A stretch of 64,000 nucleotides of DNA from positions 1-64,000 of the forward strand of contig DASYQV010000311.1 of NCBI GenBank assembly GCA_036005125.1, in the 5' to 3' direction. The notes under the pieces were generated by a model. That model made no database searches. It was given only the letters and a program-made list of their open reading frames with translations, and was not told the DNA's origin. Positions 44,953-54,132 of the stretch are shown here, piece after piece. Numbering within the stretch: the stretch's first letter is position 1; each line of letters starts with the position of its first letter. Origin of the DNA: DASYQV01 sp036005125 (GTDB lineage Bacteria > Acidobacteriota > Vicinamibacteria > Vicinamibacterales > UBA2999). The position numbers were made by a program, and so were the translations under genes.

Positions 44953-45402
44953 ATGACTCTCAGCGAGCGCGTCAACACCGACATCACGGCCGCCATGAAG
45001 GCGCAGGACCAGCGCCGGCTTTCAGCGCTCCGCATGCTGAAGGCCGCGATCATGAACAAAGGCGTCGAGAAGGGACGCGATCTCGAGGACGCGGAGGTGG
45101 TGCAGGTCGTGGCCTCCCTCGTGAAACAGCGCCGGGACTCGATCGAGCAGTTTTCGAAAGCGGGCCGCACCGACCTTGTTGAGAAGGAGACGGGCGAGAT
45201 CGGCGTGCTCGAGGGATACATGCCCCCGTCTGCATCTGCAGAAGAGATCGACGCCGCTGTTGCTGCCGCAATTGCCGAGACGGGCGCCTCGTCGCCGAAA
45301 GACATCGGCAAGGTGATGAAAGCCGTCATGCCCAGGCTGGCGGGCAAGTCGGTCGACGGCCGCGTCGTGAACGAGACGGTCCGCAAGCGGTTGACGTCGT
45401 AA
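44953..45402 (+). CDS. GatB/YqeY domain-containing protein
   Basis: 149 residues, helical. TLSERVNTDITAAMKAQDQR, RLSALRMLKAAIMNKGVEKG, VVASLVKQRRDSIEQFSKAG, EIGVLEGYMPPSASAEEI and GASSPKDIGKVMKAVMPRLA are the YqeY pattern: the C-terminal tRNA-binding domain of the amidotransferase GatB as a stand-alone protein. In other genomes it lies next to rpsU, dnaG and rpoD; here it is next to murJ. A role in tRNA-dependent amidation is assumed from homology only. ATG 44953; no strong Shine-Dalgarno. Confidence 0.92.
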   Translation: MTLSERVNTDITAAMKAQDQRRLSALRMLKAAIMNKGVEKGRDLEDAEVVQVVASLVKQRRDSIEQFSKAGRTDLVEKETGEIGVLEGYMPPSASAEEIDAAVAAAIAETGASSPKDIGKVMKAVMPRLAGKSVDGRVVNETVRKRLTS

Positions 45403-45497
45403 TCCAACAGGGCGGCTGAAGGCCCCGCTACCCCAACCTTTCGAGCTCTCGCCGTGCGAGGGCCCCTTTTTTGGGTACGCTAAAGGGTGTCGACCTT

Positions 45498-45589
45498 GGT
45501 CTACCGGAACGGCTTAACGCCGTTCCTTCGTCTACCGGAACGGCTTAACGCCGTTCCTTGGTCTACCGGAACGGCTTAACGCCGTTCCT
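45498..45589 (+). repeat. Triple tandem hairpin, CGGAACGG-CTTAACG-CCGTTCC
   Basis: Three near-identical 29-31 bp units (GTCTACCGGAACGGCTTAAC then GCCGTTCCTT), each forming its own 7-bp stem, in direct repeat. They end at the apparent start of murJ. A single copy is nested in the composite repeat at 58136. Confidence 0.95.
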
Positions 45590-47242
45590 TTGGGACACGG
45601 TCGCCTCTACAGCTTGGCCGAAACTTCCGCCGAAACGTTCGCACCCCCCGCAGCACGCGTCGCCCCTGCTTCCGGGCTCGCGCGGTCCGCCGGCGTGACC
45701 GGCGTGGCCACGATGACGAGCCGCGTCCTCGGCCTGGTCCGCGATCAGGTCCTGGCCTCGATGTTCGGAGCGGGCAACGCCATGGACGCCTTCAACGTGG
45801 CGTTCCGCATTCCCAACCTCGTTCGCGACCTCTTTGCCGAAGGAGCCATGAGCGCGGCATTCGTGCCGACCTTCACGCGTGAGCTCACGACCGGCGGCAA
45901 GGAACGCGCGTGGAGGCTCGGTAATAACGTTCTGACCGCGCTCGTTGTCATCACCGGTGTGCTGGTCGTCCTCGGAATGATCTTCGCCGAGCCGCTGGTG
46001 ACAGCCTTTGCCGGTGACTACTCGCAGGTCGAGGGCAAGCTCGAACTGACGGTGCTGCTCACGCGGATCATGCTGCCGTTCCTGACGTTCGTCGCGCTCG
46101 CGGCGGCGTTCATGGGCATGCTGAACTCGCTGCATCAGTTCTTTGTTCCGGCGCTCTCGCCGGCGATGTTCAACATCGGCACGATCGTGTGCGCGTTTGC
46201 GCTCGTGCCGGTGATGCCACGCTTCGGGCTGCCGCCGATCACCGCGATCGCGATCGGGACGCTCGTCGGCGGTCTCGCGCAGCTGGCTATCCAGTGGCCC
46301 GCGCTCACGCGCGGGGGCTTCCAGTACCATCCGGTGCTCGACTTCCGCGATCCGGGCCTGCGGCGCGTGCTCGTCCTGATGGGGCCCGGCACGGTGGGCC
46401 TGGCTGCTACGCAGGTCAACGTGTTTGTGAACACGGTGCTTGCGACGGCACAGGGCACCGGCGCGGTGTCGTGGCTCAACTACGCATTCCGTCTGATGTA
46501 CCTGCCGATCGGGCTCTTCGGCGTATCAATCGCGACGGCGGCGATTCCCGCCGTGTCCCGCCATGCAGCACAGGACGATCGGGCCGGAATCCGTCGCACG
46601 ATTGCCGACGGCATGACGCTGATGATGATGCTGAACGTCCCCGCAACGGTGGGTCTGATCGTGCTGGCGTCGCCAATCGTGCGTGTCATCTTCGAGCGGC
46701 GGGCGTTCACGCCGCTCGACACGGCCGCCACCGCGGCCGCGCTGCAGTTCTACGCCATCGGGTTGATCGGATATTCGGTGGTGCGGATTGCCTCTCCAAC
46801 CTTCTACGCGCTCAACGAAAGCCGGACGCCGGTGAAGGTCAGCATGGCGAGCGTCCTCGTCAACGCGGGTTTGAACATCCTCCTTGCTCAGTTCATGGGC
46901 TACCGTGGTCTGGCGCTCGGGACCTCGATCGCGGCAATCGTCAACGCCGGTCTGCTCCTGTTCCTGCTCCGGCGACGCCTCCACGGGCTCGAGGGCCGGC
47001 GCGTGACGATCGCGCTTTTCAAGATCACCGCCGCTTCGTTGGCGATGGGCGCGGCGGCGCTCGTTGTCGACACGCTGATGCAGGGCTGGGTGCCCGGCGC
47101 CGGGTTCACCGCACAGCTCATTCGGCTGGCCGCAGACATCGGTGCCGCAGTGGTCGTGCTTGGGGCTACTGCACACCTCCTGCACATCAACGAGTTCCGT
47201 CGGGGCATGATGCTCGTGACGTCGCGGGTTCGGCGGCGTTAG
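45590..47242 (+). CDS. murJ: Lipid II flippase MurJ
   Basis: About 550 residues with around 14 transmembrane helices (MviN family). SRVLGLVRDQVLASMFGAGN, AFNVAFRIPNLVRDLFAEGA and MSAAFVPTFTREL carry the conserved N-terminal motif. Central charged residues in TRIMLPF and YLPIGLFGVSIATAAIPAVS also fit. It flips lipid II across the inner membrane for use by FtsW/FtsI, so it completes the lipid II path of the dcw cluster elsewhere in the window. The start is unclear: TTG 45590 directly follows three tandem hairpins and has no Shine-Dalgarno; TTG 45614 is an alternative. Confidence 0.93.
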   Translation: MGHGRLYSLAETSAETFAPPAARVAPASGLARSAGVTGVATMTSRVLGLVRDQVLASMFGAGNAMDAFNVAFRIPNLVRDLFAEGAMSAAFVPTFTRELTTGGKERAWRLGNNVLTALVVITGVLVVLGMIFAEPLVTAFAGDYSQVEGKLELTVLLTRIMLPFLTFVALAAAFMGMLNSLHQFFVPALSPAMFNIGTIVCAFALVPVMPRFGLPPITAIAIGTLVGGLAQLAIQWPALTRGGFQYHPVLDFRDPGLRRVLVLMGPGTVGLAATQVNVFVNTVLATAQGTGAVSWLNYAFRLMYLPIGLFGVSIATAAIPAVSRHAAQDDRAGIRRTIADGMTLMMMLNVPATVGLIVLASPIVRVIFERRAFTPLDTAATAAALQFYAIGLIGYSVVRIASPTFYALNESRTPVKVSMASVLVNAGLNILLAQFMGYRGLALGTSIAAIVNAGLLLFLLRRRLHGLEGRRVTIALFKITAASLAMGAAALVVDTLMQGWVPGAGFTAQLIRLAADIGAAVVVLGATAHLLHINEFRRGMMLVTSRVRRR

Positions 47243-47276
47243 TCTTGACCCGTTCTTGATCAAATCTGAATTGCCG

Positions 47277-48497
47277 ATGAGCAAATCCCCGTTTCTGGGA
47301 CTGCACCCCACTGTCCTCCGGCTCGCGAGCACCCATTTCGTCGTTGATGGCTACGGCAACATCTATGCGCCGCTGTTGCCGCTCCTCATTCCGCAGCTCG
47401 GCTTGTCGCTCGCCACCGCCGGAACGCTCCAGATGCTGTTCCAGATGGCGAACTCGGTCGCCCAGCTCGGGTTCGGCCGCCTGGCCGATCGCTGGCGGCC
47501 GCGATTGCTCGTGCTGGTCGGCCCGGTTGTCGCGGTCACGATTCTGAGCCTCATCGGCCTTGCCCCGAATGTATGGACGCTCGCGACGCTCCTCATGCTC
47601 GGGGGTCTGGGAGGTGCGGCGTTCCATCCCCCTGCGGCGGCTCTCGTTCACCGGCTCGGCGGCTCGAAGACGGGACTGGCGATGTCGGTGCACATCACGG
47701 GCGGAACCATCGGATTTTCGCTCGGACCGCTCGTGTTCGCGCCATTCGTCGAGCGTTTTGGACTTCTGTGGACGCCGGTCCTGATGATGCCGGGACTGCT
47801 CGCGCTTCGGGTCCTTCTCCGCAGCGTGCCGCCAACCGAGCCGCTGCAGGCGCGTCCGGAAGGCGGCGGCTTCGCCGCGCTGCGACCGTACGTCAAGCCG
47901 CTCTCGCTTCTCTACGCCATCGTCGTGTTGCGGACGCTCGCGTCACTCAGCTTCGCGACGTTCATGCCCGTGATGCTGACCCGGCGCGGCCTCTCGCTCG
48001 GGGCGGCGGGCATCGCCGTGGCTGCGTACCTGTTCGCGAGCGGCGTGGGTGGGTTTCTCGGCGGCCCTGCAGCCGATCGATTCGGGCCGCGTCGTGTCAT
48101 ACTTATCTCCCTCGTGGCGTCGGTCCCGTTCCTGGCGCTCGCACCGACGTTGTCGGGGTGGACCTTTGTCGTCGTGCTCGCGATCGGCGGGCTTCTCTTG
48201 CAGTCAACTTTGCCCGTCAATGTAACATTCGGGCAGGTCGTGGCACCTATCGGCGCCGCCACCGTGTCGTCGCTGATGATGGGCTTTGCCTGGGGAACGG
48301 GTGGGCTGAGCGTGCCGTTTGTCGGCATGCTGGCCGACCGCATCGGTATCGAACGCGCGCTCGTCACAATGGCATTCATGCCGCTTTTCGGTGCCCTGCT
48401 GGCGCTGCCGCTGCCATCGGGCAAACACACGCATACGCTGCCGCGTGCCGCGAGTGTGGGGGTTCCCGAGACTGCGGGCATGGATGTTGCTGAGTAG
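47277..48497 (+). CDS. MFS transporter, fosmidomycin-resistance (Fsr)-like
   Basis: 406 residues, twelve predicted transmembrane helices. HFVVDGYGNIYAPLLPLLIP near the N-terminus, FGRLADRWRPR (MFS motif A), GLGGAAFHPPAAALVHRL and FGQVVAPIGAATVSSLMMGF match Fsr-type exporters, which pump fosmidomycin and possibly metabolites. The substrate in this organism is unknown. ATG 47277 lies inside a short AT-rich fragment shared with the 43626 repeat. It follows murJ by 34 bp. Confidence 0.87.
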   Translation: MSKSPFLGLHPTVLRLASTHFVVDGYGNIYAPLLPLLIPQLGLSLATAGTLQMLFQMANSVAQLGFGRLADRWRPRLLVLVGPVVAVTILSLIGLAPNVWTLATLLMLGGLGGAAFHPPAAALVHRLGGSKTGLAMSVHITGGTIGFSLGPLVFAPFVERFGLLWTPVLMMPGLLALRVLLRSVPPTEPLQARPEGGGFAALRPYVKPLSLLYAIVVLRTLASLSFATFMPVMLTRRGLSLGAAGIAVAAYLFASGVGGFLGGPAADRFGPRRVILISLVASVPFLALAPTLSGWTFVVVLAIGGLLLQSTLPVNVTFGQVVAPIGAATVSSLMMGFAWGTGGLSVPFVGMLADRIGIERALVTMAFMPLFGALLALPLPSGKHTHTLPRAASVGVPETAGMDVAE

Positions 48498-48522
48498 GGG
48501 TCAGATAGAACAGACTGGTCCG

Positions 48523-49266
48523 ATGCCACGGTATCGCTCGACATCCGATTTCGCGTATTCCTTCGGTCCAGGGCCGTTGACGCCCGCGATCAAAATGCTG
48601 ATCGGCGCCAATGTCGCGGCGTTTCTGCTGTCGTTCATGGTGCCGGTCGTGACCTTGCGGTTGGGTCTCATTCCCGCCGACGTGTTCGAGCACTTCGCCA
48701 TCTGGCAGCCCGTCACGTACATGTTCCTCCACGGCGGCCTCTTCCACCTGCTGTTCAACATGTTGACGCTGTGGATGATGGGCACCGAGTTGGAGCGGAT
48801 GTGGGGCAGCCGGTACTTCACCCGGTTCTACTTCATCTCGGGCGTGGGCGCCGCGCTGACAACGCTGCTGTTGTCGGTACTGCCGTTGCCGTTCCCGGTC
48901 AATCTGTACACGACGCTGACGGTGGGCGCTTCGGGCGCAATCTATGGCGTGCTGCTCGCGTACGCGATGTACTTTCCGAACCGTCCGATCATGATGTACT
49001 TCCTGTTCCCCGTCCCCGCGAAGTACTTCGTGATGATCCTTGGATCGCTTTCGTTGCTGGGCTCGATCAGCAGCTCGGGCGGCATCGCGCACACCACGCA
49101 CCTCGGCGGTCTGCTCGCCGCCTATCTGTATCTCAAGAGCGGCCGCATCCATCCGATTTCGGAGATCAAGTACCGCTTCCTGAAATGGCGCATCAACCGC
49201 ATGCGCCGCAAGTTCGACGTCTATTCGGGGGGACGGGCCGACGACGTGAACCGGCGCGTGCATTGA
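48523..49266 (+). CDS. Rhomboid-family intramembrane serine protease
   Basis: 247 residues, six transmembrane helices. The WQPVTYMFLHGGLFHLLFNM segment holds the conserved His/Asn, GASGAIYG carries the nucleophilic Ser near residue 147 and HTTHLGGLLAAYLYL the catalytic His near 191. All three active-site features are present, so it should be active. A basic C-terminal tail (YRFLKWRINRMRRKF) is cytosolic. ATG 48523 is 25 bp after the MFS gene. A double hairpin follows the stop. Confidence 0.93.
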   Translation: MPRYRSTSDFAYSFGPGPLTPAIKMLIGANVAAFLLSFMVPVVTLRLGLIPADVFEHFAIWQPVTYMFLHGGLFHLLFNMLTLWMMGTELERMWGSRYFTRFYFISGVGAALTTLLLSVLPLPFPVNLYTTLTVGASGAIYGVLLAYAMYFPNRPIMMYFLFPVPAKYFVMILGSLSLLGSISSSGGIAHTTHLGGLLAAYLYLKSGRIHPISEIKYRFLKWRINRMRRKFDVYSGGRADDVNRRVH

Positions 49267-49287
49267 CCGTCGCAGGCACTGACGGTC

Positions 49288-49347
49288 GTAGGCCGGGTCT
49301 TTAGACCCGGCGCCGCTTGCTGCGCCGCATCTAAAGATGCGGCCTAC
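49288..49347. repeat. GGCCGGGTCT/GCCGCATCT double hairpin, copy 4
   Basis: GGCCGGGTCTTTAGACCCGG then GCCGCATCTAAAGATGCGGC. It lies between converging genes (rhomboid, plus; cupin, minus), where it could terminate both. Confidence 0.92.
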
Positions 49348-49356
49348 GTCCTATCC

Positions 49357-49716
49357 TCACTTCCGAAAGTAATCGTCGGTCCCATCGAGCCAGTCCTGCC
49401 GGATGGGACTGAAGATATCGATCTCGAACGTGTCCTCGAGAGCCTCCGCCTGATGCGGAACCCACGACGGGATGTGGAGGACCTCTCCCTCGCGGACCGT
49501 CACGTCCTCGCCGCCGATCAGAAATCTCAGCGCGCCCTGCAGGACGCAGGTCATCTGCTCGCTTTCGTGCGAATGCATGGGCACGAGCGCGCCGCGCTTG
49601 AGGTAGATCTGCGCAACCATCTCGCGCTCCCCTGTCACGATCTTGCGGGAGATCATCTCGGTGACCTTCTCGAGTGCGATCTCGTCCCAGCGGTGAAGTC
49701 GAACGGTAGCTGTCAT
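49357..49716 (-). CDS. Cupin-domain protein
   Basis: 119 residues, a single conserved beta-barrel. Cupin motif 1 is MHSHESEQMTCVLQG (H, H, E metal ligands) and motif 2 HIPSWVPHQAEALED (third His). IRRSMTATVRLHRWDEIALE is upstream; the real start is ATG 49716 with an AGGAG 8 nt before it. Many such proteins bind a metal and act as small sensors, isomerases or dioxygenases; the function is not predictable. It is divergent from the E1 gene, with 113 bp between. Confidence 0.85.
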   Translation of the reverse strand: MTATVRLHRWDEIALEKVTEMISRKIVTGEREMVAQIYLKRGALVPMHSHESEQMTCVLQGALRFLIGGEDVTVREGEVLHIPSWVPHQAEALEDTFEIDIFSPIRQDWLDGTDDYFRK

Positions 49717-49829
49717 AGATCTCCTGATCGCGCGGCTCGCGCGAACATGACGAAAGGCGGCGGGACAGACCTTCGCCGCAGGGTCCGTGCTCACGGAGAG
49801 CGGCGGTGATTGTGCCATAATTTCTCGTG

Positions 49830-51980
49830 ATGAAGAGTTCGACCTTGACCGACGGCGCGAACCCGCAGGCCCTGCCAGACGCCACAGCGCACGGGCTCGG
49901 GGAGTTGACGCGCGACGATCTGCTCAAGGCGTATCGCTTCATGCTCCTGTCGCGGAAGATCGACGACAAGGAGATTCAGCTCAAGAACCAGAGCCAGGCG
50001 TACTTCCAGATCAGCGGGGCCGGCCATGAGGCGATTCTGGTCGCCGCCGGCATGCACCTGCGCGGCGGCCACGCGTGGTTCTATCCCTACTACCGCGATC
50101 GAGCGTTGTGTCTCACGATTGGCATGACGCCGCTTGAAATGTTGATGTCCGCCGTCGGAGCGAAGGACGACCCGAACTCCGGCGGACGCCAGATGCCGTC
50201 GCACTGGGGACACAGGCGGCTCAACATTCCTTCGCAGAGCAGCCCGACCGGCACGCAGTGCCTGCAGGCTGTCGGCTGCGCAGAGGCGACGCTCCTCTAC
50301 GATCGCATCACGGCGATTCCTGATCGCGAGACGAAGTACCATCGCGACGAAATCACCTACGTTTCCATCGGTGAAGGCGGAACGAGCGAGGGCGAATTCT
50401 GGGAGTCGCTGAATACGGCCTGCAATAAGCGGCTGCCGCTTCTCTATCTGGTCGAAGACAATGGCTACGCCATCTCTGTGCCTGTGGAGGTTCAAACGGC
50501 CGGAGGCGACATCGCCAACCTCGTGAAAAGCTTTCCCAACCTGCGGATTTTCCGTTGCGACGGCACGGACTTTCTCGCCAGCTACCAGACCATGAAAGAT
50601 GCCGTTGCGCACGTCCGTGAGGGCAAGGGCCCCGCGTTCGTGCATGCAACCGTCATCCGGCCCTATTCGCACTCGCTCTCCGACGACGAGAAGCTCTATA
50701 AGACGGCGGCGGAACGCGAGGCCGAGGCACGCCGCGATCCGATCACGCGCATGCAACGGTGGCTCGTCGGCAACGCGGTCGCCTCGGAAGCCGATCTCGC
50801 CGACATGCTCAAGTCTGTCGAGCGAGAGGTCAACGAGGCAGCCGACCAGGCGCTGGCGGCCCCCAAGCCCGCGCCCGAGACCGCCACACTCTACGTGTTC
50901 TCGCCGGATGTCAATCCCTCGTCCCGCCAGTTCGCGACCCCGGCGCAGCCCGAAGGCAAGCCGGACACCGTGGTGGCGGCGATCAACCGCACGCTGAAGG
51001 ACGAGATGTCGCGTGACGCGCGAATCATCGTCTTTGGAGAAGACGTCGCGGATGCGAGCCGGGAGGACGCCTTGCCGAACGTGCCCGGCAAGGGCGGCGT
51101 GTTCAAGGTGACGCACGGCCTCCAGCGTTTATACGGCGCCGATCGGGTGTTCAACACGCCGCTCGCCGAGGCGAACATCATCGGCCGCGCCGTCGGAATG
51201 GCAACGCGGGGGCTCAAACCGGTGGTCGAGATCCAGTTCTTCGACTACATCTGGCCCGCGATGATGCAGATCCGCGACGAGATGTCGATGATGCGGTACC
51301 GCTCGTCGAACAACTGGTCGTGTCCGATGGTCGTCCGCGTTCCGATCGGCGGCTACCTGCGCGGCGGCGCGCCCTATCACAGCCAGTCCGGCGTCAGCAT
51401 CTTCGCCCATTGCCCCGGTATCCGGATCGCGTTTCCGTCGAACGCCGCGGATGCGGCCGGGCTGCTGAGGACGTCGATCCGTTGCGATGATCCGGTACTG
51501 TTTCTCGAACACAAGCACCTGTACCGCCAGACGTACAACAAGGTTCCCTACCCCGGCGCCGGCTACATGATTCCGTTCGGCAACGCCGCCGTCAGACGCG
51601 ACGGATCGGACATCGTGATCTTCGCGTGGGGCGCGCTGGTGCAGCGGTCGCTGCTGGCGGCCCAGCAGGCGGAGAAGGACGGGATTAGCGTGGCGGTCGT
51701 CGATCTGCGCACCATCGTGCCGTGTGACTGGGACACGATTGCCGACTTCACGCGGAAGACCAGCCGCGTCATCATCGCCCACGAAGACCAGCTCACGTGC
51801 GGGTTCGGTGCGGAGATCGCGGCGCGGATCTCCGACGAGCTGTTCGACGCCCTCGATGCGCCGGTGAAACGGGTTGCCGCCCTCGATTGCCCCGTGGCGT
51901 ATGCGCCGGTGCTCGAGGAGACGATCCTGCCCGGATCGGCCGACGTCCTGAACGCGATCCGAGACCTCGCTGCGTATTAA
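49830..51980 (+). CDS. Fused alpha-beta E1 of a 2-oxoacid dehydrogenase complex
   Basis: 716 residues, thiamine-diphosphate enzyme. The first half is E1-alpha: [38 protein letters not shown], then [20 protein letters not shown] and [11 protein letters not shown] (the G-x-G...N TPP motif). After a linker (about 350-380) the second half is E1-beta: [53 protein letters not shown]. It best resembles branched-chain (2-oxoisovalerate) dehydrogenase E1. No E2 or E3 gene is nearby. A CATAAT at 49816-49821 could be a -10. Stop TAA 51978-51980 abuts a heptad hairpin. Confidence 0.9.
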   Translation: MKSSTLTDGANPQALPDATAHGLGELTRDDLLKAYRFMLLSRKIDDKEIQLKNQSQAYFQISGAGHEAILVAAGMHLRGGHAWFYPYYRDRALCLTIGMTPLEMLMSAVGAKDDPNSGGRQMPSHWGHRRLNIPSQSSPTGTQCLQAVGCAEATLLYDRITAIPDRETKYHRDEITYVSIGEGGTSEGEFWESLNTACNKRLPLLYLVEDNGYAISVPVEVQTAGGDIANLVKSFPNLRIFRCDGTDFLASYQTMKDAVAHVREGKGPAFVHATVIRPYSHSLSDDEKLYKTAAEREAEARRDPITRMQRWLVGNAVASEADLADMLKSVEREVNEAADQALAAPKPAPETATLYVFSPDVNPSSRQFATPAQPEGKPDTVVAAINRTLKDEMSRDARIIVFGEDVADASREDALPNVPGKGGVFKVTHGLQRLYGADRVFNTPLAEANIIGRAVGMATRGLKPVVEIQFFDYIWPAMMQIRDEMSMMRYRSSNNWSCPMVVRVPIGGYLRGGAPYHSQSGVSIFAHCPGIRIAFPSNAADAAGLLRTSIRCDDPVLFLEHKHLYRQTYNKVPYPGAGYMIPFGNAAVRRDGSDIVIFAWGALVQRSLLAAQQAEKDGISVAVVDLRTIVPCDWDTIADFTRKTSRVIIAHEDQLTCGFGAEIAARISDELFDALDAPVKRVAALDCPVAYAPVLEETILPGSADVLNAIRDLAAY

Positions 51981-52117
51981 GAGTTAGGAGTTAGGAGTCA
52001 GGAGATAGAGCGACACGTGCACTCTAACTCCTATCTCCTGACGCTGCGTATTAGAAGGAGTCGGGAGATAGAGCGGCACGGTGCACCCTGACTCCTATCT
52101 CCTGTCTCCTGACTCCT
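51968..52117. repeat. Two heptad hairpins, TTAGGAG/CTCCTAA type, within a 12-bp direct repeat
   Basis: CGCTGCGTATTA occurs at 51968-51979 (the end of the E1 gene) and again at 52042-52053. Each is followed by a GGAGTTA-type hairpin (51982-52041 and 52054-52117). The central CACGTG of the first hairpin is shared with the copy at 60870. The pattern is that of a target duplication or a 74-bp tandem duplication that then diverged. Confidence 0.9.
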
Positions 52118-52123
52118 TGGAAC

Positions 52124-53158
52124 ATGACTCGCCTCCTGCTTCGCGCCGTGCTTCTCGCCCTTCTGTGGATCGCCACGGCGCCTCTCGCTACCGCTCTGCA
52201 GGTCGAGGTGCTGCATTCACTGGGCGGCATCCCGCCTCACATCGTCGGCATGTTCCATGATCCCGTTGCCTTTCAGCAGGCGGCATCGGGGCAGTACTTC
52301 GTATTCGACCGTCGGGGTCACACTGTCTACAGCATCGACCCCGCACGAGCCACCGCGTCGAAGCTGATTGAGATCGGCCACGAGGAGGGACGCGTCATCG
52401 AGCCTGCCGCGTTCGACGTGGCCCCGAACGGTACGTTCGCGGTCGCCGATGCGCCACGGGGACGGGAGCGCGTCCAGATCTTCACGCCCGAAGGCAGACG
52501 GCTCCTTGGGTTCACACTGCCGGGGCGAGCGGAGGTGCGGGTGACGCTGAGCGGTCTCGTGCTCAGCGGCATCGCATCGTTCCAGTACAACGGGACGACA
52601 CTCCTTATCAGTCACCCCGAGAGCGGCGCGCTGTTCACGGAGTACTCACCGCGCGGCTGGCCCGTGCGCAGCTTCGGGACCCTGCGCGACACCGGCTACG
52701 AGCAGGACCGCGATCTGCACCTCGCGATGAATGCAGGGCTGCCGCTCATCGACCCGACCGGCGGGTACTGGTACGTCTTCCTTGCGGGCACCCCGGTGTT
52801 TCGCAAATATGACTCGAAGGGCGGGCTCACCTTCGAGCGATATATGCAGGGCCGCGAGCTCGACGAGTACCTGCGCACGCTGCCCACCAAGTGGCCGACG
52901 CGACGTGTGGAGGACCGCGAGGTCCCACTTGTGACGCCGACCGTCAGGACGGCGGCGGTCGATCCGAACGGCGAGCTCTGGGTATCGTTCGTCGTCCCCT
53001 ACACGTACGTGTACGATGCGCAGGGCGACAAGACCAGGACGGTGCAGTTCCAGGCCGCCGGCATGATCGCCCCGACGAGCTTGTTCTTCACCAGCACGGG
53101 CCGCCTCCTCGTGACGCCGGGGTGCTATGAGTTCGATCCTGCTGAGTCCACGAGGTAG
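52124..53158 (+). CDS. Secreted beta-propeller-like protein of unknown function
   Basis: 344 residues. A signal peptide (LLRAVLLALLWIATAPLATA) precedes repeated segments such as GQYFVFDRRGHTVYSID, NGTFAVADAPRGRERVQIFT, YWYVFLAGTPVFRKYD and GELWVSFVVPYTYVYDAQGD, separated by 40-60 residues. This resembles six-bladed (NHL/6-Phe) beta-propellers common in acidobacteria. No catalytic residues stand out. The start codon is 7 bp after the heptad hairpins. It may be exported to the periplasm. Confidence 0.7.
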   Translation: MTRLLLRAVLLALLWIATAPLATALQVEVLHSLGGIPPHIVGMFHDPVAFQQAASGQYFVFDRRGHTVYSIDPARATASKLIEIGHEEGRVIEPAAFDVAPNGTFAVADAPRGRERVQIFTPEGRRLLGFTLPGRAEVRVTLSGLVLSGIASFQYNGTTLLISHPESGALFTEYSPRGWPVRSFGTLRDTGYEQDRDLHLAMNAGLPLIDPTGGYWYVFLAGTPVFRKYDSKGGLTFERYMQGRELDEYLRTLPTKWPTRRVEDREVPLVTPTVRTAAVDPNGELWVSFVVPYTYVYDAQGDKTRTVQFQAAGMIAPTSLFFTSTGRLLVTPGCYEFDPAESTR

Positions 53159-53180
53159 CGCAGCGCATTGCGCGCCCGCG

Positions 53181-53209
53181 AAGCCTGAAGTCTGAAGGCC
53201 GGAGCCCGC
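53181..53209. repeat. Heptad repeat, GAAGCCT type
   Basis: Four exact heptads (GAAGCCT, GAAGTCT, GAAGGCC, GGAGCCC) between the propeller-like gene and the ABC ATPase, whose ATG lies 9 bp downstream. No reverse-complement arm is visible. Confidence 0.75.
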
Positions 53210-53217
53210 ATCGAAGG

Positions 53218-54132
53218 ATGCTCACCGCCTCACATCTGACGCGCCGCTTTGACGGACGCGTTGCGGTCGAGGACGTCACGTTCCAGGTCGCACCCGGCGA
53301 GATCTTTGCGCTGCTCGGCCCGAACGGCGCCGGCAAGACGACGACGCTGCGGATGCTGGCGGGACTGATCGAGCCCTCATCCGGAACCGTGCTCGTGGGC
53401 GGCGAGCCGATGACGCGCCGGTCCGCGTCACGCCTGCGCGGTCTCCTGGGTCTTCTCACGGAAGCGCCCGGTCTGTGGGACCGCTTGACCGTCCGCCAGA
53501 ACCTCTCGGTGTACGCGCGGCTTCATGGGCTCGCCGCACCCGAGCGCGCCGTGGACGAGGCGCTTGCCACATTCGACCTGAGCGAGCGAGGCGACGAAGC
53601 CACCGCGCAATTGTCGAAGGGCCTCAAGCAGCGCGTCGCGCTCGCGCGGACGCTGCTGCACCATCCGTCGATTGTTCTCCTCGACGAGCCTACGTCCGGC
53701 CTGGATCCGGAGAGCGCGCGAGACGTCCGCGGGCTGATTCTGCGACTCCGCGGCGAGCGCCGGGCAATCCTGCTCTCGACGCACAACCTGGACGAGGTGG
53801 AACGGGTGGCCGACCGCGTCGCCGTGCTGCGAAGCCGGCTCGTCGCGGTCGATACGCCCGACGCGCTCCGGGCACGGGTGTTCGGCGCGCGGCTGCAGGT
53901 GGTGCTCGGGATGCCGGCGGCGCCGTTTGTGCCGGTCCTGACCGGCGCCGGCGCCACCGACGTGCGCGCCGACGGGACGACGCTCTCGATCGGGGTCGTC
54001 GATGCGGCGGCGGAGGCTCCGGCGCTTGTGCGCCGGCTGGTCGAGGCGGGCGCCGCCATTCAGACGGTCTCGCCCGAGGATCCACCTCTCGAAGAGGTGT
54101 ACTTGAAGCTGCTGTCGGAGCCTCCGTCGTGA
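53218..54132 (+). CDS. ABC transporter ATP-binding subunit
   Basis: 304 residues. Walker A GPNGAGKTTTLRM at about 39-51, Q-loop region LLTEAPGLWDRLTVRQNL, signature QLSKGLKQRVALARTL (LSKGLKQ in place of LSGGQ), Walker B IVLLDEPTSGLDPES and the switch His in LLSTHNLDEVE. An extra C-terminal domain (about 215-304) is typical of NatA/CcmA-type exporters. It pairs with the permease at 54129, whose GTG overlaps its TGA. Confidence 0.93.
   Translation: MLTASHLTRRFDGRVAVEDVTFQVAPGEIFALLGPNGAGKTTTLRMLAGLIEPSSGTVLVGGEPMTRRSASRLRGLLGLLTEAPGLWDRLTVRQNLSVYARLHGLAAPERAVDEALATFDLSERGDEATAQLSKGLKQRVALARTLLHHPSIVLLDEPTSGLDPESARDVRGLILRLRGERRAILLSTHNLDEVERVADRVAVLRSRLVAVDTPDALRARVFGARLQVVLGMPAAPFVPVLTGAGATDVRADGTTLSIGVVDAAAEAPALVRRLVEAGAAIQTVSPEDPPLEEVYLKLLSEPPS

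Noticed and set aside
49791..51116. 441-codon minus-strand frame opposite the E1 gene
   Set aside because: Antisense shadow with skewed composition and no family match.
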